From assembly GCF_025989185.1 (NCBI RefSeq), contig NZ_JAPDNT010000010.1, positions 1-64,000 of the forward strand: DNA of 64,000 bases. Reading direction: 5' to 3'. The notes under the pieces are model-generated. The model saw only the letters and a list, made by a program, of their open reading frames with translations. It was not told where the DNA came from and did not search any database. This document shows positions 25,116 through 32,875 of this stretch, one piece after another. The stretch is from Limobrevibacterium gyesilva. Its GTDB lineage: Bacteria > Pseudomonadota > Alphaproteobacteria > Acetobacterales > Acetobacteraceae. The first letter of the stretch is position 1, and every line of letters begins with the position of its first letter. A program made the position numbers and the translations under genes.

Positions 25116-26045
25116 TTACGGCAGCGCCGCGATCCGTTCCGCCAGCAGCGCAAAGAACGCCGCCGGGTCCAGCGTTTCCAGCAGGCGGGCATTCGGCGGA
25201 TCAGGCAGGCGACCCCAGCGGTCGATGACGGTGCGGCCGCGGCAGGGGCCGGGGCCGAGATCGACAGAGGCGTGAACAGCGCGGTGGGTGAACAGGCCGG
25301 GTGCGACGAGCCAGCCGACGGCGCAGGCGTCATGCTGCGGGTGGCCCTTGCCGCCCAGGCGCCTTGATGGCGGCACGGAGGACATGATCGCGTGGGCCGC
25401 GCGCAGGCAGGCGCCGCCGGGGTGGGCGCGCAGGGTGTCCAGCCAGGACGGGGTGCAGAGTGCCTGGGCCGTGAGCTCCAGGGTCGCCAGGGTGACGGGG
25501 CGGCCACAGGCTAGGACGACGGCCAGGGCCGCGGGGTCGTTCCAGGCGTTGAACTCGGCGGCGGGGGTGACGTTGCCTTCGCTCCAGGCGCCGGTCATCA
25601 GCACGATCTCGGCGACTCGGTCGGTGAGCGCGGGTTCGGTTGCGAGCGCCAGGGCAAGATTGGTGGCGGGGCCGATGCCGACGAGGGTGATTTCGTCCGG
25701 AGCGGCCTGGCGCAGCAAGGCGCGGATGGCGTCGGACGCCACGCCAGGAGCAGCCGGCGGGCCGTCCGGCAGGACGACGCCGCCGAGCCCGTTCTGGCCG
25801 TGCACGCGGGGCTCGGCGACGAAGCTGCCGAGCAAGGCGCGGTCGGCGCCGCCGATGACGGGAATGCCGGCGCCGGCCAGGCCGACCAGCGCGCGGGCGT
25901 TGGCCAGGGTGCGGTCGAGGCCGACATTGCCGCCGACGACGGTGACCAGGCGGACATCGAGCTCGGGGCTGGCAAGCGCGAGGAACAATGCGATGGCGTC
26001 GTCGGTGCCGGGATCGCAGTCGATGACGATCTTGCGGGGACTCAT
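25116..26045 (-). CDS. Nucleoside hydrolase (inosine/uridine-preferring family)
   Basis: A 309-residue ribohydrolase-fold enzyme. The calcium/ribose motif DCDPGTDDA is at residues 9-17 near the N-terminus, and EFNAWNDPAA supplies the later Asn/Asp ligands. A C-terminal KGHPQHDACAVGWL has the conserved His-Asp pair. The ATG at 26045 overlaps the stop of the upstream livM-like gene (ATGA), so it belongs to the importer operon. That arrangement suggests that the importer's substrate is a nucleoside or a glycoside-like N-ribosyl compound, in spite of its similarity to amino-acid transporters. Confidence 0.9.
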   Translation of the reverse strand: MSPRKIVIDCDPGTDDAIALFLALASPELDVRLVTVVGGNVGLDRTLANARALVGLAGAGIPVIGGADRALLGSFVAEPRVHGQNGLGGVVLPDGPPAAPGVASDAIRALLRQAAPDEITLVGIGPATNLALALATEPALTDRVAEIVLMTGAWSEGNVTPAAEFNAWNDPAALAVVLACGRPVTLATLELTAQALCTPSWLDTLRAHPGGACLRAAHAIMSSVPPSRRLGGKGHPQHDACAVGWLVAPGLFTHRAVHASVDLGPGPCRGRTVIDRWGRLPDPPNARLLETLDPAAFFALLAERIAALP

Positions 26046-27106
26046 GCGCGGCTCCTGCGGCGGAGGCTGCCGACGATGCCGGCGGGGAGGAAATACACGA
26101 TGAGGATGAACAGCACGCCCAGCCACAGCAGCCAGCGGTCCGGGTGGAACAGGGCGGGCAGCAGCGGCAGCGCCCCGGCAGCGTCGGACAGGGCCTGCAG
26201 CCCGGGCTGGAGGTAATACTGGGCCAGCACGATGACGGCGGCCCCCAGCGCCGGGCCGTACAGCGTGCCCATGCCGCCGATGACCACCATCAGCAGGACG
26301 TCGACCATGATGGCGAAGGACATGGTGGCCTCGGGGCCGTTGTAGCGCAGCAGCAGCGCCATCAGCGCGCCGGCGATGGCGGCCATGCCGGCGGACAATG
26401 CGCTGGCCAGCGTACGGTAGACGATGGTGCGGTAGCCGAGGGCCTCCGCACGGAACTCGTTCTCGCGGATGGCTTGCAGCACGCGGCCGAAGGGCGAGTT
26501 GACGATGCGCAGCATCAGCCAGAACAGCGCCAGCGAGACGGCGAAGATCAGATAATAGGTGATGAGACGGCCGTCGATGCGCACGCCCAGGACAGGGTCG
26601 GAGAGCAGGCGGAAGGCAGGGCTGAGGATTCGCGGGAGCGAGAAGGTCAGCCCGTCCTCGCCGCCGGTGATGTCGCGCCACTGGGTCGCCAGGAGCTGGG
26701 CGAGGCTGGCGACGGCGAGCGTGATCATGGAGAAGAAGATCTTCCGCACGCGCAGGCTGAGCAGGCCGATGGCCGCCGCGATGCCGGCGGCGAGAGCGGC
26801 GCCGCCGAGGCCGCCGGCCAGCACTGCGTCCCAGCCGATCCAGCCGTTGGCCAGCGGGATCGCCACGCCATAGGCGCCGATGGCGAAGAACATGGTGTGG
26901 GCGAAGGAGACGATGCCGGTATAGCCGAGCAGGATGTCATAGCTGGCGGCAAGCACGATGAAGATGCAGATGCGTGCGGCCGCGGCCACGGAGCGCGTGC
27001 CCGGGAACAGGAACGGCGCGAAGGCGAGTGCGACCAGCAGCACGAGCAGCAGGGCGGTGGCGACCGGATGGCCGGGACGGTCGCCGGAGACGATCCGCCA
27101 CCTCAT
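26042..27106 (-). CDS. livM: Branched-chain amino-acid-type ABC transporter permease (LivM-like)
   Basis: A 354-residue integral membrane permease of the BPD_transp_2 family. Start is the ATG at 27106, overlapping the livH stop. Hydrophobic helices run throughout, with the motif SYDILLGYTGIVSFAHTMFF (residues about 54-73) and AEALGYRTIVYRTLASALSAG in the cytoplasmic loop that contacts the ATPase. The C-terminal YFLPAGIVG is typical. It pairs with LivH to form the transmembrane channel. Both stop/start overlaps are four bases, giving tight coupling to the nucleoside hydrolase that follows. Confidence 0.93.
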   Translation of the reverse strand: MRWRIVSGDRPGHPVATALLLVLLVALAFAPFLFPGTRSVAAAARICIFIVLAASYDILLGYTGIVSFAHTMFFAIGAYGVAIPLANGWIGWDAVLAGGLGGAALAAGIAAAIGLLSLRVRKIFFSMITLAVASLAQLLATQWRDITGGEDGLTFSLPRILSPAFRLLSDPVLGVRIDGRLITYYLIFAVSLALFWLMLRIVNSPFGRVLQAIRENEFRAEALGYRTIVYRTLASALSAGMAAIAGALMALLLRYNGPEATMSFAIMVDVLLMVVIGGMGTLYGPALGAAVIVLAQYYLQPGLQALSDAAGALPLLPALFHPDRWLLWLGVLFILIVYFLPAGIVGSLRRRSRA

Positions 27107-28089
27107 TGCTTCGCCACCGGGAACAGGCCGCGCGGGCGCCACAGCAGCACCGCGACCATGAGTGCGATGTTGCAGCCCAGGGCGAGCTTCGGCGACAGGT
27201 AGCCGACATAATTGGCGGTCAGCCCGACCAGGATGGCACTGGCGAAGCAGCCGGTGACGGAGCCCAGGCCGCCGATGATGATGACGATGAAGATGAGGAT
27301 GGTCATCTCGTCGCCGATCGCGGGGGTCACAATCTCCTGGTAGACGCCCCACATCACGCCGCCGATGCCGGCCAGCGCCGTGCCCGCCACGAACACGCCA
27401 ACGAACAGGCGGCGGATGCGATAGCCGAGGGCTTCGACCATTTCGCGGTTCTCGACGCCGGCGCGCACCAGCAGGCCGATGCGGGTGCGGTTCAGCACGA
27501 GATGCATGGCGAGGAAGATCAGCAGGCCGAGCGCGACCGCGACCATGCGGTACGCCTCGATGGCGGCACCGCCGGCGATGAAGCTGCCGCGCAGCGCCGC
27601 GGGCTTGGGGATCTGCAGCGGTTGCGGCCCCCACAGCACGATGACGAGCTGCTGGGCGACGATGAGGCCGCCCACGGTGATGAGGATCTGTTGCAGATGC
27701 GATCCGTAGACGCGGCGGATGATGACACGCTCGAACGCCCAGCCGACCGCGCCGCTGACGCAGGCGGCCACCAGCACCGCGGCGGCGAGCGCGATCAGGT
27801 TCAGCATCACGCTGTCCGCCGCACCCAGTCCCGCGAGCCGGCCGAGCACGCTGACGGCGACATAGGCGCCGAGGGTGATGAAGGCGCCATGGGCGAAGTT
27901 CAACACGTCCATCAGGCCGAAGATCAGCGTGAGGCCGGAGGCCATGAGGAACAGCATCATGCCCATCGCCGCCCCGGCCACGGTGAGGGTGAGCCAGGTG
28001 GGGAATGCCATCGCCGGCAGCGCGAGCACGGCGACGACGGGAAGCACGAGATAGGGGGCCCAATCCGGGCGGGCCTTGGCGCCGGTCAT
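27103..28089 (-). CDS. livH: Branched-chain amino-acid-type ABC transporter permease (LivH-like)
   Basis: A 328-residue permease, partner of LivM. The ATG at 28089 overlaps the livF stop. The signature LIFGLMDVLNFAHGAFITLGAY lies at about residues 54-75 and the EAA-like loop is MVEALGYRIRRLFVGVFVAGTALAG. The length exceeds E. coli LivH by a few residues because of an N-terminal extension (MTGAKARPDW). About eight membrane spans are evident. It transports the same ligand as the upstream binding protein. Confidence 0.93.
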   Translation of the reverse strand: MTGAKARPDWAPYLVLPVVAVLALPAMAFPTWLTLTVAGAAMGMMLFLMASGLTLIFGLMDVLNFAHGAFITLGAYVAVSVLGRLAGLGAADSVMLNLIALAAAVLVAACVSGAVGWAFERVIIRRVYGSHLQQILITVGGLIVAQQLVIVLWGPQPLQIPKPAALRGSFIAGGAAIEAYRMVAVALGLLIFLAMHLVLNRTRIGLLVRAGVENREMVEALGYRIRRLFVGVFVAGTALAGIGGVMWGVYQEIVTPAIGDEMTILIFIVIIIGGLGSVTGCFASAILVGLTANYVGYLSPKLALGCNIALMVAVLLWRPRGLFPVAKQ

Positions 28090-28814
28090 TGGTGGCTGGC
28101 CAGGCTGAGACCGAGCAGGCGCGATTGCAGCGCCTCGTCGGCGGCAAGAGCGGCCATCGTGCCGGTGTGCACCACGCGGCCGTCGTCCATCACCGCGACG
28201 TTGTCGCCGAGCGAGCGGGCCATGTGGAAATTCTGCTCGACCAGCAGGATGGTGGTGCGGGTCTGCTTCAATTGGCGGAAACCTTCGATGAGATGCTCGA
28301 TGACGGCGGGGGCAAGGCCCTTGGTGGGCTCGTCGACGACCAGCAGCCGGCGTTCCTCCACGATGGCGCGGCTGATGGCGAGCATCTGCTTCTGGCCGCC
28401 GGACAGGCCGCCGGCCGCGTCGTGCCATTTCTGCTTCAGCACGGGGAACAGGGCGAACACGCCGTCGAGGCGGGCTTCGTCGAAGCGGCCGGACGTCGTC
28501 GCCAGCAGCATGTTCTCGCGCACGGTGAGCTGCGTGAAGATGCCCATGGTCTCCGGCACGTAGGCGATGCCGCGCCGGGCGATGTCCGGCGTGGCCATGG
28601 CGGTGATGTCGGCGCCGCCGAAGGTGATGCGCCCGGCGCTGGCGCGCCACAGGCCCATGATGCTGCGCAGGGTGGTGGTCTTGCCGGCGCCGTTGCGGCC
28701 GAGCAGCACGGTGAGGCGGCCCTTGGGCACCACGAGATCGACGCCGTGCAGGATGTGGTAGCGGCCGATATGCGTGTGCACGCCTTCGAGAGTCAGCAGG
28801 GCCGGCTCAGGCAT
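28086..28814 (-). CDS. livF: ABC transporter ATP-binding protein (LivF-like)
   Basis: A 242-residue ATPase. The start selected is the ATG at 28814, because an upstream open frame of 43 residues is read-through from livG. Walker A GRNGAGKT (39-46), signature LSGGQ (137-141) and Walker B LLVVDEP (157-163) are intact. YVPETMGIFTQLTVREN is the usual Q-loop region of LivF. The gene overlaps livG by eight bases. It energises the permease pair LivH/LivM together with LivG. Confidence 0.95.
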   Translation of the reverse strand: MPEPALLTLEGVHTHIGRYHILHGVDLVVPKGRLTVLLGRNGAGKTTTLRSIMGLWRASAGRITFGGADITAMATPDIARRGIAYVPETMGIFTQLTVRENMLLATTSGRFDEARLDGVFALFPVLKQKWHDAAGGLSGGQKQMLAISRAIVEERRLLVVDEPTKGLAPAVIEHLIEGFRQLKQTRTTILLVEQNFHMARSLGDNVAVMDDGRVVHTGTMAALAADEALQSRLLGLSLASHQ

Positions 28815-29574
28815 TGGCCGGGCGTACGCCGAGATACGCCTCCTGCACGATGGGCGAGGCCACGACTTCGGCGGGGTCGCCATCGGCCACCAGCGCGCCC
28901 TGGTGCAGCACGATGACGCGGTCGGCGAGGCGGCGGACGACATCCATCTTGTGCTCGACGAGCAGGATGGTCTTGTCGCCCTCCTGCTTGATCGCCTCGA
29001 TGAGGTCGAGGATCACGGGCACCTCGTCGACGCTCATGCCCGCCGTGGGTTCGTCGAACATGAAGATCTGCGGCTCCAGCGCCAGCAGGATGGCGACCTC
29101 GAGCTTGCGCTGGTCGCCGTGGCTGAGGGCGGCGGCGGGAACTCCGGCACGGTCGGACAGACGCACGCGGGCCAGGCAAGCCTGGGCGCGGTCGATCAGC
29201 TCCGCGTGATCCGAGGCCAGGCCCAGGAAATGCAGGCCGATGCCGGCGCGGGCTTGCACCGCGAGCCGCACATTCTCAAGCACTGACAGGTCCGGGAACA
29301 GGTTGGTGAGCTGGAAAGCGCGGCCCAGGCCACGGCGGGTGCGCAACGGTGCGGCCAGGCGGGTGACACGCTGGCCGTGCAGCAGCACCTCGCCGGCGCT
29401 GGCACGGAGCTGGCCGGAGATCAGGTTGAAATAGGTCGTTTTCCCTGCCCCGTTCGGACCGACGATCGCCGTGAGCGTGCCGGGATGAAAAGCGCAGGTG
29501 ACGGCGTCCACCGCGACCTGACCGCCGAAGCGGATGGTCAGGTCGCGGGTTTCCAGGACCGGCCCGGAAGGCAT
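28807..29574 (-). CDS. livG: ABC transporter ATP-binding protein (LivG-like)
   Basis: A 255-residue ATPase with Walker A GPNGAGKT (39-46), the signature LSHGD (150-154) in place of the commoner LSGGQ, as is normal in LivG, and Walker B FMFDEP (171-176). RAFQLTNLFPDLSVLENVRL is a conserved LivG block. Its ATG overlaps the stop of the binding-protein gene by one base (TGATG). The cluster order SBP-livG-livF-livH-livM differs from E. coli livKHMGF but is common in alphaproteobacteria. Confidence 0.95.
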   Translation of the reverse strand: MPSGPVLETRDLTIRFGGQVAVDAVTCAFHPGTLTAIVGPNGAGKTTYFNLISGQLRASAGEVLLHGQRVTRLAAPLRTRRGLGRAFQLTNLFPDLSVLENVRLAVQARAGIGLHFLGLASDHAELIDRAQACLARVRLSDRAGVPAAALSHGDQRKLEVAILLALEPQIFMFDEPTAGMSVDEVPVILDLIEAIKQEGDKTILLVEHKMDVVRRLADRVIVLHQGALVADGDPAEVVASPIVQEAYLGVRPANA

Positions 29575-30773
29575 CAGCGCTTGTTGGTGATGGGCAGATT
29601 CATGTCTTCGATCTTGAATTCGCGCGTCAGCACGGGGATGGCCCAGGGCGCATTCGGATCGATCTTCAGCGAGAAGCCGAACATCGACTGCAGCGCCTGA
29701 TGGTCTTCGGCGCGGAATTGCACCCGGCCTTTCGGGCTGTCGAACGCCATGCCCTCCATGGCGGAAATCAGCGTGTCGGCGTCGGTGGCACCCTTGGTCT
29801 TCTCAAGCGCGGCCACCACAGCCAGGGCGGTGACCATGCCGTTGGCGGTGAAGAAATCCGGCGGCTCGTTGAAGCGCTTCATGTGCTCGGCGACCAGCCA
29901 GTCGTTCACAGGGTTCTTGGGGATATCGTAATAGTAGTAGGTGGCGCCTTGCATCCCCGCGAGGGTGGGGATCGATTTGTAGGATTTCAGCACCGGCAGA
30001 AGGTTGCCGCCGGTGGCGAGATGGATGCCCAGGCGCTGCGGATCGAGGGCAGCGATCTTGCCCATCGGATCGGCGCCGGCCCACATCACGAACAGGATCT
30101 TCTCGCCCTGCTCCTTCGCCAATGCGTCGAAGATGCGCTGCGCGGGCGCGGTGAAATCGCTGGTGGTGGGGGGTGCGAACTCCGCGTGCACCAGCTTGGC
30201 GCCTGTGGGCTTCAGCGCCTCCTGGAACGCGGCAACACCATCGCGGCCATAGGCGTAGTCCTGCGCCAGCACGGCGACGACGACACCGGGCTTGCCGATC
30301 GACAGCGCGTTGGAGATGGCGTCCTGCGACGAGTTGCGGTCGACGCGGAAGATGTAGCGGTTCCACTTGTCGCCGGTGATGCTGTCGGCGACGGCGCCGT
30401 CGACGATCAGCACCTTCTTGTAGTCCTGCGCCACCGGCAGCATGGCCAGCGCCACCGCGCTGCTGGTGCCGCCGACGGCGAGATCGGCGTCGTCGTCGCT
30501 ATAGGCCTCGGCGAGCAGGTTGCGGCCGACATCGGGCTTGGTCTGGCTGTCCTTCTCGATCAGCTCGACCTTGCGGCCGGCGACGATGCCGCTGCCTTTG
30601 GTGGCGTATTCCAGGCCCATCTTGAACCCGGTGGCGAGCTGCTTGGCATAGACTTCCAGCGGGCCGGTCTTGTCGCCGATCAGGGCGACCTTCACCGGCT
30701 TGGCAGGCTGCGCATATGCCGGGACCGCGAGCCCCAGAAACAATGCGGCAGCGATCCAGGAAAGGAGTCGCAT
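29574..30773 (-). CDS. Branched-chain amino-acid-type periplasmic binding protein
   Basis: A 399-residue Peripla_BP_6 family protein. The signal peptide is MRLLSWIAAALFLGLAVPAYA, with cleavage before QPAKP. Mature landmarks are VKVALIGDKTGPLEVYAKQLATG near the N-terminus, AVGGTSSAVALAMLPVAQDYKK, then DYAYGRDGVAAFQEAL. A strong AGGAGGAAATCCC precedes the ATG. This protein fixes the specificity of the importer. Members bind amides, aromatic acids, urea or nucleosides as well as leucine, so the downstream nucleoside hydrolase and the hyuA/hyuB genes around it are better clues than the family name. Confidence 0.93.
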   Translation of the reverse strand: MRLLSWIAAALFLGLAVPAYAQPAKPVKVALIGDKTGPLEVYAKQLATGFKMGLEYATKGSGIVAGRKVELIEKDSQTKPDVGRNLLAEAYSDDDADLAVGGTSSAVALAMLPVAQDYKKVLIVDGAVADSITGDKWNRYIFRVDRNSSQDAISNALSIGKPGVVVAVLAQDYAYGRDGVAAFQEALKPTGAKLVHAEFAPPTTSDFTAPAQRIFDALAKEQGEKILFVMWAGADPMGKIAALDPQRLGIHLATGGNLLPVLKSYKSIPTLAGMQGATYYYYDIPKNPVNDWLVAEHMKRFNEPPDFFTANGMVTALAVVAALEKTKGATDADTLISAMEGMAFDSPKGRVQFRAEDHQALQSMFGFSLKIDPNAPWAIPVLTREFKIEDMNLPITNKR

Positions 30774-30841
30774 GGGATTTCCTCCTCGACGTGTCGGCAG
30801 GCGACGCAGGACCGCCAGCCGGTCGCCGACGAGGGATCCGC

Positions 30842-32875
30842 CTATGGCGACGAGCTGGCGCGGCGGCGTGTATAGCCGAATACCGAGTATTGCGAAACGG
30901 TAGGCCGCAATGGTTTATGGCGGGCAGCGAGGTCCGCGAGTGCCGTGGCGACACGCATGACCGGATCGGGCACGGGCGTGGTGCCTATGGCCTGGAACAG
31001 CTCCTTCTTGAGGAAGGCGCGCCAGTGCAGGGGAATGGCGGCCATCGCCTGGCCCATGGCGGCATACGCTTCCGGTGTCCAGACCGCTTCATGCGCAGTT
31101 CGCTCCGGTCCGAAGGCGAACAGGGGGTGCGGCGGGCGCCGGGCCGTGCGCAATGCCGCGGTGGCGGCTGCATCGAGTTCACCTTCGACGATGACGACGC
31201 CGTAGTCCCGTCGCGCCGCCTCGGCCGACAGGAAGCCGCGCTGCACATCCAGCAGCACGGCGTCGGGATCACGCGTGAACGGGTCGCCACGCCCGCCGCC
31301 GCCGGGCGAGACGATGCGCAGCACGTCGCCGGGATTGAGCTTGACGGTGTCGATGTTGCCGAGTTCGCGGGCGTGGTTCGTGCCGGGATTGAGCGTGAAC
31401 GTGGAAGGCATGCCGGGGCCGCCGCCCAGCAGCCCCCAGGGGCGGAAGCGGCAGCGGTCGCGGTTGCGCGCGGTGACCATGCTGCCCGGATTGGCGACCG
31501 TGAACATCAGTTCGGTGGCGAGGCCGCCGCGCGTGGCCCCTGCCCCGCCGGTGTCGGGGGCGAGGCCATAGCGGAGGATGCGCACGGGGACTTCGGTTTC
31601 GGTGATCTCGACCGGCGTGTTCTTGAGATAGGCGGCGTCGGCGCCCGAGCCGTCGGTGCCGTCGCGATGCGGCATGCCGCCGGCGCCGCCGACGATCGGG
31701 TTGATCGCGGCGATCAGGCGCCGCCCGGTGCGGTCGTCCGAGGTCATGACGTTGACGATGCTGCTCGACCCGGCGGGGGCCGCCGGCATGCGTTCGGGGG
31801 CCGCGCGGCAGAAGGCGCCGAAGACGAGGCTGCGCAGGCGGGCGCAGGTGAGGCTGCGCATGCCGACGGCGGCCGGCGGCAGCGGGTTCACCACCGAGCC
31901 CTCCGGCATGATGCAGGTGAACGGGCGGGTGAGGCCGTAGTTCAGGGTGATGCCCCGGTGCAGCGTGAACAGCACGTAGTAGACGCCGACCAGGACCAGG
32001 GAATGGCGTGGCCGGCCGCCGGTGGGAACGTTCAGCGAAGCGGCGACCTGCGGGTCGGTGCCGGTGAAGTCGAGCACCGCGGAATCACCGGATATGGACA
32101 GGCGCAGAGCGAGGCGCACCGGCTCGCCGCCGGGCAGGTCCTCGTCGCAGTAATCGACGAAGTCGTAGTCGCCGTCGGGGATCGAGGCGAGCACGGCGCG
32201 TGCCTGCGCCTCCGCATAGTCCTGGAGGTCGGCAAGGCCGTCGATGAAGCCCTGCCGGCCGAAGCGCTCGATCATGCCGCGGATGCGCCGTTCGCCGGTG
32301 GCGGTGGCCCCGAGGATGGCCTTGAGGTCGCCGAGGTTCTGCTCGGGCACGCGCACATTGGTCAGCAGCACGCGCAGCAGCTCGGGGTCGATGCTGCCTT
32401 CCTTCACCAGGCGGAGCGGCGGCAGACGGATGCCTTCCTGCTGCACGTCGGTGAGCGTGCGCGACAGCGAGGCGGGCACGGCGCCGCCGACATCGGTGTT
32501 GTGGATGTGGCCGGAGGCATAGGCAACGATCTCGCCGTCGTGGAACACCGGGCGCCAGACGTGCAGGTCGGGCGCGTGGGTGGCGAGGTAGCCCGCATAC
32601 GGGTCCGAGCAGGCGCAGACGTCGCCGGGACGCACGCCCTCCACCATGGCCATCGCCTCGCCGTAATCGAGGCCGGGATACCAGGTGGCGCCAAGGTCCA
32701 TCGGCGTGGCGCAGGTCTTGCCGTCCCGATCCAGGATCTGGATGGTGAAGTCCTCGGTCTCCTTCACGAAGGTCGAATGGGCCGTGCGGTACAGCGTGTA
32801 GGCCATGCCCTCGGCCGCGGCGCGGCAATGGTTGGCGATGATTTGCAGCGTGACGGGATCGGTGCGCAGCGTCAT
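30842..32875 (-). CDS. hyuB: Hydantoinase B/oxoprolinase family protein (copy 2)
   Basis: A 677-residue subunit. The start is the ATG at 32875, overlapping the hyuA stop as ATGA. Marks include PVTLQIIANHCRAAAEGMAY near the N-terminus, STFVKETEDFTIQI, PGDVCACSDPYAGYLATHAPDL, then NTDVGGAVPASL and the late GGGGRGDPFTRDPD. It is somewhat longer than copy 1 at the C-terminus (HWRAFLKKELFQAIG, then a basic tail). The gene ends 68 bases before the binding-protein gene of the importer, so catabolic enzyme and importer are probably one transcript. Confidence 0.92.
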   Translation of the reverse strand: MTLRTDPVTLQIIANHCRAAAEGMAYTLYRTAHSTFVKETEDFTIQILDRDGKTCATPMDLGATWYPGLDYGEAMAMVEGVRPGDVCACSDPYAGYLATHAPDLHVWRPVFHDGEIVAYASGHIHNTDVGGAVPASLSRTLTDVQQEGIRLPPLRLVKEGSIDPELLRVLLTNVRVPEQNLGDLKAILGATATGERRIRGMIERFGRQGFIDGLADLQDYAEAQARAVLASIPDGDYDFVDYCDEDLPGGEPVRLALRLSISGDSAVLDFTGTDPQVAASLNVPTGGRPRHSLVLVGVYYVLFTLHRGITLNYGLTRPFTCIMPEGSVVNPLPPAAVGMRSLTCARLRSLVFGAFCRAAPERMPAAPAGSSSIVNVMTSDDRTGRRLIAAINPIVGGAGGMPHRDGTDGSGADAAYLKNTPVEITETEVPVRILRYGLAPDTGGAGATRGGLATELMFTVANPGSMVTARNRDRCRFRPWGLLGGGPGMPSTFTLNPGTNHARELGNIDTVKLNPGDVLRIVSPGGGGRGDPFTRDPDAVLLDVQRGFLSAEAARRDYGVVIVEGELDAAATAALRTARRPPHPLFAFGPERTAHEAVWTPEAYAAMGQAMAAIPLHWRAFLKKELFQAIGTTPVPDPVMRVATALADLAARHKPLRPTVSQYSVFGYTRRRASSSP